This document shows, in pieces, positions 11,214-26,200 of a DNA stretch of 64,000 nucleotides; the first letter of the stretch is position 1, and each line of letters opens with the position of its first letter. The notes beneath the pieces were generated by a model. It was not told the DNA's origin. It did not search any database and worked only from the letters and a program-made list of their open reading frames with translations. The stretch lies in contig JAVYIG010002088.1 in NCBI GenBank assembly GCA_035222895.1, positions 186,001 through 250,000 of the forward strand. Reading direction: 5' to 3'. This DNA comes from Strongylocentrotus droebachiensis (Eukaryota; Echinodermata; Echinoidea; Camarodonta; Strongylocentrotidae). A program made the position numbers and the translations under genes.

Positions 11214-14200
11214 CTGTAATGCCAAAGCTAAGGAAATATTTCTGGAAAAGAACTGAATACATACCGGTAAGAGGAACAGGGGCTTAACTCCATCAAAACA
11301 AATTATTTAGTTATTGAGAAAACAATTCAAATTTAAAAGAGACAGGTTGTCTTCAACTTCATGTTTGAAAAAAGAAAGAAATGTATGACGGACTCTGATT
11401 TTGAGATTAAGTCACGTCTTTTGGACGGTGACATTAAAGGTCGGTCCCAGACGTAAATAATCATACCTAAATATATCTGATTGATACTTGTGTGTATTAA
11501 AGAACATAATCACACAAAAGAACTACTTTTAGACACTGATCGTCAGGCGCAAAGGATACGCAAATATTTGCCAAGCTTGTGAGAAGACAGGGTCCATATG
11601 GAGTCGTTGAGGAAACAAACGCTAGCACCCTTCAACTGCAGAAGCCTGGAGTCTGGAGGATCCAGCTACATTTACAAGGGGAAGAAGCAAGAGCAGGAGC
11701 CTTTAATATTTTGGCATCATTTGGAACAAACAAACAGAAAGAAAAAAAAGAAGAAAAAAACACATAAGACCAACATAATACAAAATTGTAGGTATATCCC
11801 CTTCAGCTGCTTGAGCATCATCTGTAAACGAATGTTTCCATTATAGTATAGTATTAATGACTGCTTTGAGAGAAATAGTTGTTTTATTACGCTCAAGGGA
11901 AGGTTAGAATTGTGCTATTCCCCGAGGCTTGCCGAGGGGAATAGCCCAATTGTAACCTTCCCGAGAGTGTATGAAAACAACTATTTCTCGAATATTAAAG
12001 CAGTCATTAATACTTTTATATGCCGAAAAAAAATAGACTAAAAAATAAAAAATAAAAAATATTTTTCATTTTTGTCGAAGACGGGATTCGAACTCTTGCG
12101 TACAACAAGAGGTGTATCGAAAACCAACGCTTAGACCACTAGGCTATCGCGCGTCGTTAACATGTTTGGCAGTTTTCTCCAATATATACATTAAAATGGA
12201 TTGAAAACGGCTCTGCGTGAGGGATGCTTCGCAAAAGCTCCATGAAACGGGCCCTTCTTTTACTTTTGCAATGCATATTGGCACGAACTTAGATCAAGAT
12301 CTATCGGCAGATGTTGTTTTTTTGTTTTTGAGAGTTTATTTTCGTCTTCATGTCAACAATGCAAGATAAAATTGTCGGTAAGATCGATCGAGATTCAATT
12401 GTATTGAAATTACCGACCAATCCTTCGCACACATACGGTATCCTTCATCGCTCAAACCATTTTTTAACATGTAAACCTATGGGGTAACCATGGAGTAACC
12501 ATGGTTATTAAAAATATTGAAATGTTTTATGCATGGTTACCGAGAATTTTACAGGAACAGTTGAAGTTTATGAATGCAATTCGACCAATCAGATGGCTGG
12601 ATTTCTTAAGTGAGGTATATAACTATCATTATTAACTTTCGAACAAGTTAATTTGAAACCTGTATATAAAGACTGCTCAAGGGAAACAGAATAGTGGTCT
12701 TTATAGACAAGTGGTCATTGAAGGTAAAGACCAGTATTGGAAACGCCCCAATTTCATAAAATGAAATGGAAGCTCTTATTACCAATCATGTGAAAGAATA
12801 TGTTTTGACTAATACATGATGATACAAATTTTGCCGGGAAACCGCCTACTAATTGATATATTTGGTAAATTAGTTTATCTACATGGTTTGTGAGAGATAA
12901 ACGCACGTGTCGCGCACATGTGCGTATAGTCCCATATACACCTTTCTGTGTACAGTGCTTGTAACTTTAGGAAGACTGGGCCATATTTCTTATCATTTTG
13001 ATGATTCCAGAACCTTGCAGTACACACCAATACTTATATGCTACATGATCAACCTTTTCTGATCGATTCCACAACGTTTCTTTCACAATGCAATCGCATG
13101 ACCATAACTGGTCTTTACCTTTAAAGCCGGTTTGATTGTATTTATCAATATAATTATTTCCCGCAAACAAACTTTACCTGTAGATCTCTTTGTGACGTGA
13201 CCCAACGGCCTCCTACCCCTAGTGCCGAGATGACCTTATGCTTCTCAGGGAGGTCAGTTTTCCTCTTGGATTTTGGGGATTGGACTGCCTCCTCGTCTAT
13301 TTCATTGGGATACATGTTCACTGTTGAAGAAATAATTAAGACAAAAATTATGATAGACAAAAATTAACGTACAGTAAACCTATCTTGAGGACATGCAGAC
13401 TAGAGCCTTGGTTAGGTAGCATTAAATGCATCATTTAACAATGTTAAATCTAAGATGCATGGCCCTATGGTAATCAGTGTCTGTGATTAGGGCTGTGATA
13501 TGGTGTAATATTGAAGCACTAAAATAAATTGCACTTCAAAGTGATCTTGGTAATCAGAATGGCTTGTAAAAGTCATGGGATTTCTGACTGACTTTTAGGT
13601 ATCAAGTCTTTCGTCTTCTGTGTGCATGGCTGATTGTCAACAAAACGGAGTTAAGTCTTTTGTCAACTCTGTTTGTTGCTATGGCAGGCAGCCAGTGAAG
13701 ACAAACTTGTTTCATTAAATTATGGAAATGCAAGCATTACCGGTACTTTAAACAAACAGAACTTTGTTATTCCCCGCTCATTTTTCCTAATTGAGGTGTC
13801 ATATGAAAGGGCAGAAAATGAACTTTCTAAAAATGTGATTTTCTCTTTGAAATTCAGATACCGCCTGCCAAATAACTTTTTGGTTTCCTCTCTTCAAATT
13901 GTTTTTAATCACTTATGCATGAAATATGCATCATATGAGTTGCATCAAATGAAAGAGGAGGATCTAAGCTTCATGAATATGTGTCATTTATTAATTATAA
14001 TTGTGATTAAGTTATGATAAAATATTGATAATTTTCGGTTTCGTTTTTTCTGGGTCGCACTGTATTATTTCTGTTAAAAGCATTTGTTGACTTTCATTCT
14101 CCTTTAATATCAAAATGCAGAGGCACGAAAGACGTGTCTGGACCCCCGTCTGGACTGCAAAGTTTAGCCAAATCAGGACAATACAGGGTGTATTTACCAG

Positions 14201-17200
14201 CCCCCTATCCTAACAATGAGTGATTTCAAGTTGGGTGTTAGTGTTAGTGTAAGTGTTAAGAGCAGTCAAGAGCTCTTAAATCGAGCGAAAAATTTGCTGA
14301 TGAAATTAAGAGCCCGATATACCGATATCAAAATCGATAGCTTAACACCAGCTGTGACGTCACCACATACTTGATTTCACGACGATGATTTAAAAATAGT
14401 ACATCAAAACTAAAGATATCATGAAAAGTACAGAATAAATTTACACCTATTTCTCTGTTCTTATAAAATAACTCATTTTACACAAAAGAATATATGAATT
14501 ACCTGTTTCACATATTTTGATTTGATCGTCAGACAATATAAATTGGCGTCGTTCGTGCGTTGACTGTTGTGCGGTACAACACTAACACCGAACTGGAAAT
14601 CAACATTTGCTTAATCCCTAGGGGCTAGTGTTAGTGAATAGGACATTTGTACATAAAATATTAACACCAGTCACAAAGGTCGGTTCAGCAGACGACAATT
14701 TTGCAAAATCGATAACACTAGCTACCGGAAGTTGACGATATTCAGAGGTCAAAGCCTTAACACCAGCTGATTTCCATTTCGGTGTTTAGGCTGGTTTTAG
14801 TGTTTATTAAACACTAACACCAGCCTTAAACACTCAACTTGAAATCACTCAATGTGGTTCTATACCTCTTTGTGACAAAATTATGATTTCTGAGAATTAT
14901 GCCTTTTGTGAACGGTTCCTCTTTTTTCACTACATCTCGCTATATTTACAGCTACCTCAAGTGACAAGCCATAATGTCAATAAATCTCTTCTTTAAAGGC
15001 AAAAGACAACTTGAGTTTGCACAAAAAGGTCTTTTCAATTGTGTTGACGAGAATGCTGTTCACGTGAGGAGGGCGTGTTCACTCGATCAGGGGTGCATTT
15101 CACAAAGCCTTTTTTTAATGACAAATGACAAAAATCAGTGACAAATCTGTTGATAACCAATCAGAAGCAAGGATTTCAGTAGCTTATAACAAAAACTGTC
15201 ATTTGTCACTGATGACAAGTTTTGTGAAACTGGTCCCAGGTAGTCGACACAACTTTGTTCACTTCCCTTTGAAACTGTTTTGAATTCAGTCAACATCTGT
15301 TCACTGTACTAGTGAACATGGAACACTGGATTCTGGGTCAAAAGTCCAGGGGGTGTTTCACAAAGATCCTAGGTCGAACATATCTAAAGTTAGACTTAAC
15401 AATTATGGAAAGCTGTTAGCATCTTTAAAAATATTTGGTAAAAGTTGTTTTAAAGGCATAAAATGTTAATTCAAATCATTCATATTTCTATTATCAAGGA
15501 GATACTGAGTAATTGCTTTTGAATACATTTTATTTCAAGGCTAGTACAAATGGCTCTCCATGATGTTCAAGTCCAACTTAGAGTTCAGTTTGACTTAAGA
15601 TCTTTGTGACACACCCCCCAGGTCTAGATTTGTCCCACAATTCTCCTAACATCCATTGGAAATACACTCATCTACATGTAGGTTTGCCACCCTGTACCCA
15701 TGAGAGAAATTGCAATCGGGATGATGCCCAAAGCCATGCTGTTTGCTGTAAGTACATCGTTTGGGCCAGTTTCAATCAAAGCGGAGATGGTGCACACAAT
15801 GTGTGCTAGCATGATTGAATCAGATTAATTATTTAGACAGACTTTGCAGGTTCTGTACAGTGTGGGGGGGGGGGGCACCTTTCCCAGGATTTGTTCTCTC
15901 TTTGTAAATTAAATAACCAAACTAATAGTGGATAATGCATTTTATTAGCATGCACATGGCACAAACAAAAATTGAAACAGCTACTCCGTAAATTCCTCAG
16001 TTTCCTCGTTATGTAACAAATTCCTATCATGATATCAGTAAGAACTTGAAGCAAATTACATATATTGTTTGGTTTGACAGAAGCTAAAAAGACAATTAAC
16101 AGTGCCTAACCAGGGAATTGATAAGATCACGCTGGGTGCAGCCTGCAGCCTCATGGTACTTGGTTGCATGGTTGCCATCAAAATTAATCAAAATTGCAGC
16201 CTATAAGCATTCCCACAGATAGTATAATTTCCCACTTTTCTGTGGCAGATCTACCGCAGACTGTTCCTGTGGCATACTGGTATGCGGGAAAGTCTGCAGT
16301 AAAGTTTCTTTCTGCTTGATTGTTTCTGCAGCATGCGGCATACTGGTATGTGGCAAGTCTGCTGCAAAGTTTCTTTCTGCCGCATACTTATGCATACTCT
16401 TTACTTTCCTATGGGATCTCTTCTCCTAGATCATATTGAGAGTTGGCCAGAAACATCATCCCTTACAGGTATAAGTTCTACCTTCTCAGTTAGTACATTA
16501 TTTGCTGATTTATTCAAATAAAAAATAAAAAACATTTCAGCTTCCATTCTTTTTATATTCAATGTACCATTTCATATTTTATAAATCATGTCGATCTAAA
16601 TAAAATTACCAATATTTTGATCTTTAGAAAATGAAATTATATTTTTCTAGGTCACAGCCAGCCTCCATCATATCCATGTTCCATGAAAAAATACACTTTT
16701 TGTTTATTTTTTCCAGTAATTTCTCAATTTACTAAAATATTGTATAAAATAGGTTTCTCTTTGTGTAAATTTTGAGGTCACATTTCATACTGTCCTTCTT
16801 TATCAAAAGGAAGTAACTAACATCAGAAAGCATTTAAAGTGTATCGGGCGATTACCTTAGCCCATGCTACGCTTAAAGGCATTATATCAATGCAAGAATA
16901 CCTTCATTTTGTAACCATTTATATATCTCTTGCACATTTTGATAAGGAATATTGTTCATCAATAGGCAGGAATAAATCTTATCTTTGAGCATACCTGCAC
17001 TTATTCTTTGGGGTGAGGTTTCCTTTAAAGCCCCACTTTCCTACTTGTAGCTACTTGCTCCCTCTATATAGAAACGATGCCTAATCGGTGACCATATTGG
17101 TCCCCCATGACCCTCTTTTTTTAATGTTAATTGAGAGCTGAGTTGATGAGATAGCCACTTGTCAGTGACCACCCTGGGTGGTCTAATCGCTCTTAGCCAA

Positions 17201-20200
17201 ACTTGTACAGACGGCCTTCAAGCTAGCTTTCACCGCGTTATATCTGAACATGGCCTTTATTAGTGTGAGGACCCTGAACTAAATACGCACAGCAAATTGA
17301 ACAAAGTATAGACTAGCAGCAATACTGTTATTTGCCAGGTACATGTACATAAAGATAAACATCTGGGAGGGTTTCATATGCGGGTTTATAAATTTGCTTT
17401 GTGCAATCCTTTTTCATCTCCTCCAATACTTTCAAGTCTTTGCAATAAGATTTGTTTTCCCTGAAGCCTAAAAAGCACTTTACTATTTATTTACTGAGTA
17501 CTTTTAATCCACTTCAAAATACCAGTTGAGTGGCTTCAAACACATATACACACACAAAACAAAAACAAAAACACCAGAAAAAACACTAACAAACCCCTAA
17601 CAAACATACTATTCATTTTTCCTCTAACAAACTATGTGGGCCTTGTAAAATGTACATGAACCTAAACCATATCTGGGTTGAAAACCTCATTGCAAACTGC
17701 ACGTAATCGAAATGCTTACAAACATACAAAATACTGCAACTCATACACAAAAGGGGGATGTGGAAATTTGAATGACCTAATTGTCAATACATGCCCTTCG
17801 GCAATGTTTTGCTTGCAATATAAAACAAAATTTGAAATGGCTTGCATCTCGTTCACTGATCCTATTCAGTTTATAGCCGCAGGCAGTATATCAGTAAACT
17901 TAAAGATAAAGTTGAGTTCTAGTCATGCATATGCGAATTGTGAAAGAAACGTTGTGGAATTGATCAGAAAAGGTTGATCATCTAGCATATAAGTATTGAT
18001 GTGTACTGCAAGGTTCTGTAATCATCAAAATGATAAGAAATTTGACCCATTCCTGGTAAAGTTACAAGCACTGTACACAGAAAGATGTATATGGGACTAC
18101 ACGAACACGTGGCGTAAAAATCCGTCCCGATGTTACATGCCATATTTAGAATATTAAGGCATTTGAAGAGCCATGCTTTTCAGGGAACATTTTGTATCTG
18201 ATGTTCTTCCATACTTGCATAATACAATGATAACGCTCACAAATTAATTTTCACCTTTTCCCAGAACTCAATCTTCTCTTTAAGTGTACTAATGAGACTA
18301 AACATTGATGCTCTGATGCTTTCTTTGTTAGTACATTTCGGGGCCTCATATACAAGCACAATAGAGGCCCTGGCCTATTATCTATTTGTGTACTTATGAT
18401 TTGTAATGCCTATATGATGCCAGATAAACTGAATTGAATTGTAAAGGTCTGCCCTACATTATTATATTAATTTTTTTTTTTTTTTTATATAACTTGCAAA
18501 GTTCAAGACCCTCTTAATATTTTTGTTCAATAAACAAAATTTGTTTTTGGAAGCTACCTGTATATTATACAAATGATGCATGCGCATGAGTTCATTATAC
18601 GATCTATCCGCACTCAAGTTGAGGCTGTGTGTATCTATCGCATGAAGCTGTTAGGCTGAGTTCGATAGATACACACAGCATCTATCGCACGAAGCCGTTA
18701 GGCTGAGTTCGATAGATACACACAGCATCAACGAGGGCGGATAGATCGTATAATGAACGAATGAAAACATGCATCATTTGTTTTATACAAATGTAAAAAG
18801 AATTCATTCAAGATTGTTTCGTGACAGTTTATGGCTGACAAATAAATCTCAAGTTTAATAAGGCTTAATTTAGTGCGCACACATAGCTATAGATATAGCA
18901 AGCGCACTAATACCTCTATACCCATTTACGCATAGTGCTGCGCAAGAATAGGCTCATGCCGTTTTCACGCAGTATTAAGCGCTCTAACCCCTACGCGCAC
19001 TACTGCGCTCTGAAAACGAGTTCAATAGTACTGGAAAATATTGCACTCCTTTTCATGAAAACGAGTGCAATAGGCTCAGTAAATGAATCACACGTGACCG
19101 CGCATGACCAATCATTTGATTAGGATCTGGGAGTGAGTTCTATAAATATAGTTAAAGATTTGTTTTTAACACATGGATATACCATATTGATGAACATGTA
19201 GATGGGCAGAATCAATTTTAAACTGCTTGAAGAAAAAGTATTGTAAATAATCAGCAAACAAACCATGATCCAAACTGACTGCAGTGTGAAGCAAACTGTT
19301 TTAGACTGGTGATCTAAGCTGTTGGGGAGGGGGGGGGGGGGGGCTTGTTTATATCTTCATGGCTTAAAGAATGGTTTTGAAACACAAAACCTACAGTTGC
19401 AATTTTCATGTTGATTGCATTAATATGAGGGCTATAAGGAGTGCAATGTGGTCTTTTCATGGGACGCGCACAGCATTTGATAAAACCAAAGGATAAATTG
19501 TTCTGTTGACAAAAATATATCTTTGGCAACTTTATGTTTGAATAGGTGCATCTCATCCCCTTTCTCTTTATGTTTTATCTCCATCTCTCTGTTCCTTCTC
19601 TTTCGCTCTATCTTTCTGTCTTTCTCTTTCTCTCTCTTTCTTTCTCTCCTTCTCCCTGACTTAACAGAATATTCAACAGCCTTTTCAGTATAAGGCTTTG
19701 GAAAGCCTGCAATTGCGAAAATTAGGAAAATAGTCTACTACATTCTACTACACTAGCCCCACTACTACTTCTACTACTATATGTTTCATACCTCCGTTAT
19801 CCAGGATGCAATCCACCCCAAGACCACCGGTATCCTCTAAGCATTCATTGAGGACTGCAAACCTCTTACTTTCACTGGTATCTATCACATGTGCTGTAGA
19901 AAAATGAGTACAGAAAGGGTTGATCAAGATGGTGATAATAATGAAAACAAAGTACTATAATGAGAGAAACACAAGAGAGTGCACTGTGGAGGTATCAATG
20001 TAAAGGTGGTGGGTCCAGGTAAGAGGAAACAAATCAAGATATTAAAAGATGGAGATGAAGAGGGAGAGAAGAAAGGGAAAGAAAATGAGGGATGAACAGA
20101 GAAACTCTGAAAGATAGAAAGAGAGGGAAAGAGAGAGAAAGAGAGAGAATGACAGACAGGCAGTCTTTGGAGTGAGATAGTAATTCCTAAAACAAAGTAT

Positions 20201-23200
20201 GAATTTATTCAAATAAAGATATCTATCAAAGGAGATTAGCAAAAAAGCAAGAAAGGTCTTTGTAATTGAATTGGTTTACTACAATTTCAACGTGACATGC
20301 AGTTCAAGGCCAATATTGCATGTTTTACAAAGCAATCAGATATTCACAATATGATAAAACACATGTCAAAATACAAAATAACAATGGCAACATCATAAAA
20401 GATTCAGGAAAATGTATTGAAGATGCAGATAAGTAACCACTAAAACAATCAAGGTAATTTCATTAAATATTCAAAGAAAATTAAATGAGCATATGTTCAA
20501 GAACATTAGGCTTATTATAAATTCAACTGAGCATATGCTCAGAAAATAAATTCAATTGAGCATATGTTCAGGAACTTCAGGTAATGTTCAAGAAAATCTT
20601 ACCAAGTTCAGGTTTCATGTTCTCAAGTAATGATCTTTCCTCTTCTGATGACGTCGTAGTAATGACCTTTGCACCCCAACCCTGGGCCAACTGAATGCCA
20701 ATGTAGCCTGCAGGCTAGAAAGAGAGAAAGAAAGATTGGGAGAGAGAGAGATGGAGACAAAACACCAAGAGTGTGTATTTTAGTATCCTATAATTCCTTT
20801 CATGACTATTAAAAGTAAATATGTTAAATGGTGGTACGTTTTTGCACATATTGGGGAAAATATTCAATGGTGAAAAAATGTGTCATTGTATAAAATAAAG
20901 CAGGAACTCTGAATAACGATTCCATGAATTGTGAGACCAGACAAACAATTTTTAAATCATTTTTTCTTTCATCTGTTATGCCTAAGAAGGTTGAAATTGG
21001 GATTACGTGTCTAGATAGAATAGTGGAATTATTTTCTACTATTAATTTATCCTTGCGACCCCCTTCATGAGAATCATGGTGTGAGACTTGGCGGGAGGTG
21101 CTCGGTACTTGCACGGGTGGGCGAGTTTGCCTGTCCGGGGGCTCACCGGGAGCGGGCATGCGTTGGTTTGAGCAGGTATTAAGAATGTATTGAGACGGTA
21201 TACATGTACATGTATATATTTAATATGTAAATTGTAGGTCTGTTTCAAGTAAACGTTTAATCGTATACCCGCCCGGTAAAGCCAGTAGTCGAATAATGAA
21301 CTTGATAACCGAATACTCGATGACTCGATCAGTAGATCATTTCAAGGCTAGTCTGAAAACTTATCTAATGGCCAACTTTAACTAATATAATAATTACTAC
21401 CATGTATAATGTAATGTAAGCATAATTGTATCTAAGTATAGTTTATATGTAGCTCGTTGTAATTAAGCGCCTTGAGCACCCTCTGCGAGGATATGTTGGG
21501 CATTATAAATGTCTTTATTATTATTATTAATTTCGGTGCCATCTTACCCGAGCACCATCCATGATAAGAATGGTCTCTCCTCCTTCGAGGTGGCCCAGGT
21601 ACCTCAGAGCGGTGTACATCCTCATCCCTTCACCAATGCAGCTAGCAGCATCCCTATAGCTCACCTTCCCAGGTTTTAGCACTGCAAGAAACAAAATAGA
21701 AGTTCAAAAAAATATTATAAAGTAAGAATTATGGCAATGACAATAACAAAACAAGATGAGCAGTATACATGTTCATCCCTTCACCAATACAGCTAGCAGC
21801 ATCCCTATAGCTCACCTTCACATGTTTTATCACTGCAAGAAACAAAATAGAAGTTCAAAAAAATATTATATAGTAAAAATTATGGCAATGACAATTTAAA
21901 AAAAAAAGCTTATAAGTGGTGTCAATCTTCAATCTGTTGGTATCTCACAACAGTATGTTCATCCCTTCACCAATACAGCTAGCAGCATCCCTATAGCTCA
22001 CCCTTCCCAGGTTTTAGCACTGCAAGAAACAAAATAGAAGTTCATCAAATATTATAAAGTAAGAATTATGGCAATGACAATAACAAAACAAGCTAGCAGC
22101 ATCCCTATAGCTCACCTTCACAGGTTTTATCACGGCAAGGAACAAAATACAAGGGAAAAAAATATTATATTGATGACGTAACAGTTTTTTTTCATACAGG
22201 GGTTGTATAAAAACAAATTTGCAACAATTATATTTAGGGGGAATAACGTTTATAATTAAACATTTTCTTACGGGAAACTATACATTTTTGGACTTTTAAG
22301 TACAGGGCAAATGGGAGGGGAGCTCGCAAGATACATGTACATGTATGTCACAGATTTGCCAAATTGTGTTTGATTGATCGTGCCTTGATAACTGTCTTGT
22401 ATCTAATCGGTTGTTGCTCAAACTTTTACTGACCTGTTTCTTTTTATTGTTGTGCTTCTATCAAAACCATTTTTATATCAGGGTGAAATTAAAGGTAATG
22501 CACTGTTTTGGGAAATTTTGAAAATTGGATGGATAGTAATTCTTTAAAATTTTGATATATTTGGATGCCCCTTTGGATGTATTATATGCACTAGAAATTT
22601 TAGCCCCTAAAACGCTTTTGCTTTCAAGCAATTGAATAATAAAAAATTTACTAGTGCTCCCGGTAAATTTCAAATATTTCAAATAGAGCCTGAGGCCATT
22701 CCATGGTAGCTGTGACCATGACAATCTCAGAATATGCAGTTTTGATATATAATTTCCAAACAGGATTAGCAAATCGGTCGATTGTAGCCAAGAAGCATTG
22801 TTTTAAAGCTAAAATAATATCAATGTCTTAAGAGGGAGCTATACAACATGAAGAGTTTTTATTTTACTTTAGACTTGATTTCAACCGCGACAACGATCAT
22901 TGAATATTGTAAAATCGCATATGCTTCCAAAGTTCATTTGAACCAATTTCATGACCCCATACCAGAACTTTGCATTACCTTTAATGTTACAGATAAAACC
23001 AGAACCAGAACCAGAACCAGAGTTAATAGTCCTTGACAATGACATACAATGGACGCATTCATGTTGGGTGCATTAAAGGGATCGTTTAACAATGTTAAAT
23101 CCGAGATACACAGCCCTACGTGTTATCAGTGTCTGTGATATGGTGTAATATTGAAGCCCTAAAAAAATTGTGCTTCAAAATGATCAAGAAGTGCCTCAAA

Positions 23201-26200
23201 AAAGTAATTATCTTTGAGTGACCGGTTTTACCATACTCGTTTTCCCCAATAGACTGTAGTGTTATGAAAACCGTCAGGCGAACGGTTTTCAAAATTTGTA
23301 ATTCCAATCATAAATATCTTGATAATCAGACAGGCGATCGGCTTGTAAAAGTCATGGGGTTCCTGACTGACCTAAAGGTTTATAATCAGGTGGGCTGTAT
23401 CTAATACAGACCACCTTATATTTTTGTTAAAATTGCCTTTATTTATTTTCAGGTGGGCTGTATCTAATACAGACCACCTTATATTTTTGTTAAAATTGCC
23501 TTTATTATTTATTTATCAGGTGGGCTGTATAACGTACAGACCACCTTATAATTTCGTTAGAATTGCCTTTATTTATTTATTATTATATATTTTTCTTATT
23601 TCTAACCACTTTTTTGTTGGCAAGATAACTTGGAAATGGCTCAATCAAATGCCTGGAAATTTGGCACACATACATGTATGTATAGGCATATGTACAAAGC
23701 ACAATAACGTTTTCAACATTGACCTTCACTGATGACGTCATCTAGGCGCCATTTTGTAAAATTTTACGAAAATCAACTCATGATCATATCTTCATAACCA
23801 AAAGGTATTTCTCATTCATATTTATCATGATCAAGGTCAATATTCGTCCAGTCAATTTGAGGTCAAATAACGCGCGCGTGCGCGTACGTCCGCGCGTCAA
23901 TGCGCGCGCAAAATTTTGAAATGCTCAAAATCGTCTCAAAATCATTTTGCATACGTTTTAGGCCATTCTAAGCATTTTATAAAAAAATCGCGCACACAAG
24001 CATGCGCGCGCGTTTTCGCGCGTAAAACAATTACACAACATAGAATCGCCATTTTTTTTCTTTCATAATATTCCACATATTTTTACAAACAAATTGATAC
24101 CATGTTTGTCTCTTTATGACTATTAATAACGGAATGATCGACCGTTTAACATAAATTTCCGTGCGCGCGAGCTCTTGTAATACATAGCATATATGGGCAA
24201 AAACATGCCTATACAAAATCAATTGTAGCTCTTTAGGATGCAAGGTGACCCAAATTTGTTTTCATATTTTAAAAGAGTATGATTCGGAGATATTGTTTCA
24301 TGTCTCATTTGACCCTTAATTAACTCATGACGTCATCATAATGGCCCCCGAACTCAAAATTCCAATTTGCATATTATGACGTCAGCATATTTATGGAAAA
24401 TTGATTGTATCTCTGTAAATATTGATCGATTTTCTTCCAAATTTTGATATGTTCTAGCTGATACAATTTTCTACAAATACAAATACTATTATCCTTCATT
24501 TGACAAAGGCTTCATGGCGTATTTTTGCCATTAAAGGAGGCATGTCAATTTTTTACATTTTGCGTGTATTCTCTAAGGGACATGACTTTTTCTCAAAACT
24601 CGATTCTACATTCCCGTCTTTCGCGAGCAATATCTACGTCGTTTTAGCTTCGTTTACGCTGAACTTCGAGTATGTTGTAGCTGAGACAAAAAGCTATCTC
24701 TAATGTACCCTTTATTTTGTCTCAATTCTTTGTTGGACCAGCCCACCTATACTTGTTTCAAACAAGTATTACAAATTTAGTTTATTTTTCTTATTTCCAC
24801 CCACATTTTTGTTAACAAGATAACTTGAAAATGGCTCAATCAAATGCCTTGACATTTGGCACACATATGTATAGGCATATAAACAAAACACACTGAGGTT
24901 TTCAACCTTGACCTTGACTGATGACGTCATCTAGGCGCCATTTTGTGAATATTAACTCATGATCATATCTTCATAACCAAAAGGTATTTCTCATTCATAT
25001 TTATCATGATCAAGGTCAATATCACTCCGGTCAATTTCATGTCCAAAAACGCGCGCGTGCGCGTACGTCCGCGCGTTAGTGCGCGCGCAAAATTTTTAAA
25101 TGCTCAAAATCGTCTCAAATTTGTTTTGCATACATTTCAGGTCATTGTAAGCATTTTATAAAAAATCGCGCGTACGAGCATGCGCGCGCGTTTTCGCGCG
25201 TAACACCATTACAAAACATAGAATCGCCATTTTTTTTTCTTTCATGATATTTCTCATATTTTTTCAAGGAATTTGATACCATGTTTATCTCTTTATGACC
25301 ATTAATAACAAGATGAGCGTAAATTCAAGATAAATGTCAGTGCGCGCGAGCTCTTTCAATACATAGCATATATGGGCAAAAACATGCCTATACAAAATCC
25401 GTTATAGCTCTTTGGAATGCACCGGGATCCTCAATTTTTTTTCATATTTAGATAGAGTATGAGTCGAAAATATGATTCCATGTCTCATTTGGCCATTAAG
25501 TGTATCGTGACATCATCACAATGGCCTTGGAACTCAAAATACGAATTTGCATATTATGACGTCAGCATATTTATGTAAAATTGATTGTATATCTGTAAAT
25601 ATTGATCAATTTTCTTCAAAATTTTGATATGTTGTAGCTAAGACAATTCTCTACAAGCGCAGTAATAATCATTTTTCATTTTGATGACGTCATCATAGTA
25701 AAAAATTTGATTAAAGGCCTCATGTCAAAAACTTCATAATTTGCGTGTTATGCCTATAGAAGGTGAATTTAGTTCACGTTATGAATCTACATGATATTGT
25801 TTTTTAAGAATTTGTAAGCAGTATGTCGCTTATTTTTGCTCTATTTTGTCTCAAATTTTAGTTTTTTTTTTTTATTTATGTGGTCTCAAATTTTAGTTGA
25901 CCAGCCCACCTATACTTGTTCCAAACAAGTATTATATGTCTAGTTATCATTGCATCATGAGCTAAATCCAGAATTTTGTTTCAGAATCTGAGACAAAGTT
26001 ACCGATCCCTTTAATCCAAATATAGCTGCCCGTGAGTCTCGTCCAGAAGTGAAAAGGAAAACCGGCAACATAATTTAAAACTAGATGGAATTCGACTGCG
26101 CGCAGTCGAAAATGATGCCTCCGTCATAGAGCAATTTTACAAACCGAAATGGAAGAAATTTTTCAAATTCAAGTTCAATTGTAATCCATTAACATGTTCT

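Larger units (their letters stand above)
15620..19791. repeat. CRYZL1 intron: dispersed repeats, no gene
   Basis: Contents: a poly-G run near 15865; two ~80-bp direct copies at 16220-16400 (CATACTGGTATGYGG); R5 at 17027-17180; R4 at 17935-18110; the palindromic element at 18576-18782; a G run at 19324-19343; a CT-rich run at 19560-19650. No exon-like frame matching CRYZL1 was seen between its 5th and 6th exons. Confidence 0.55.

Noticed and set aside
12083..12150. Functional tRNA gene
   Set aside because: A and B boxes are good, but the acceptor and anticodon arms do not pair.
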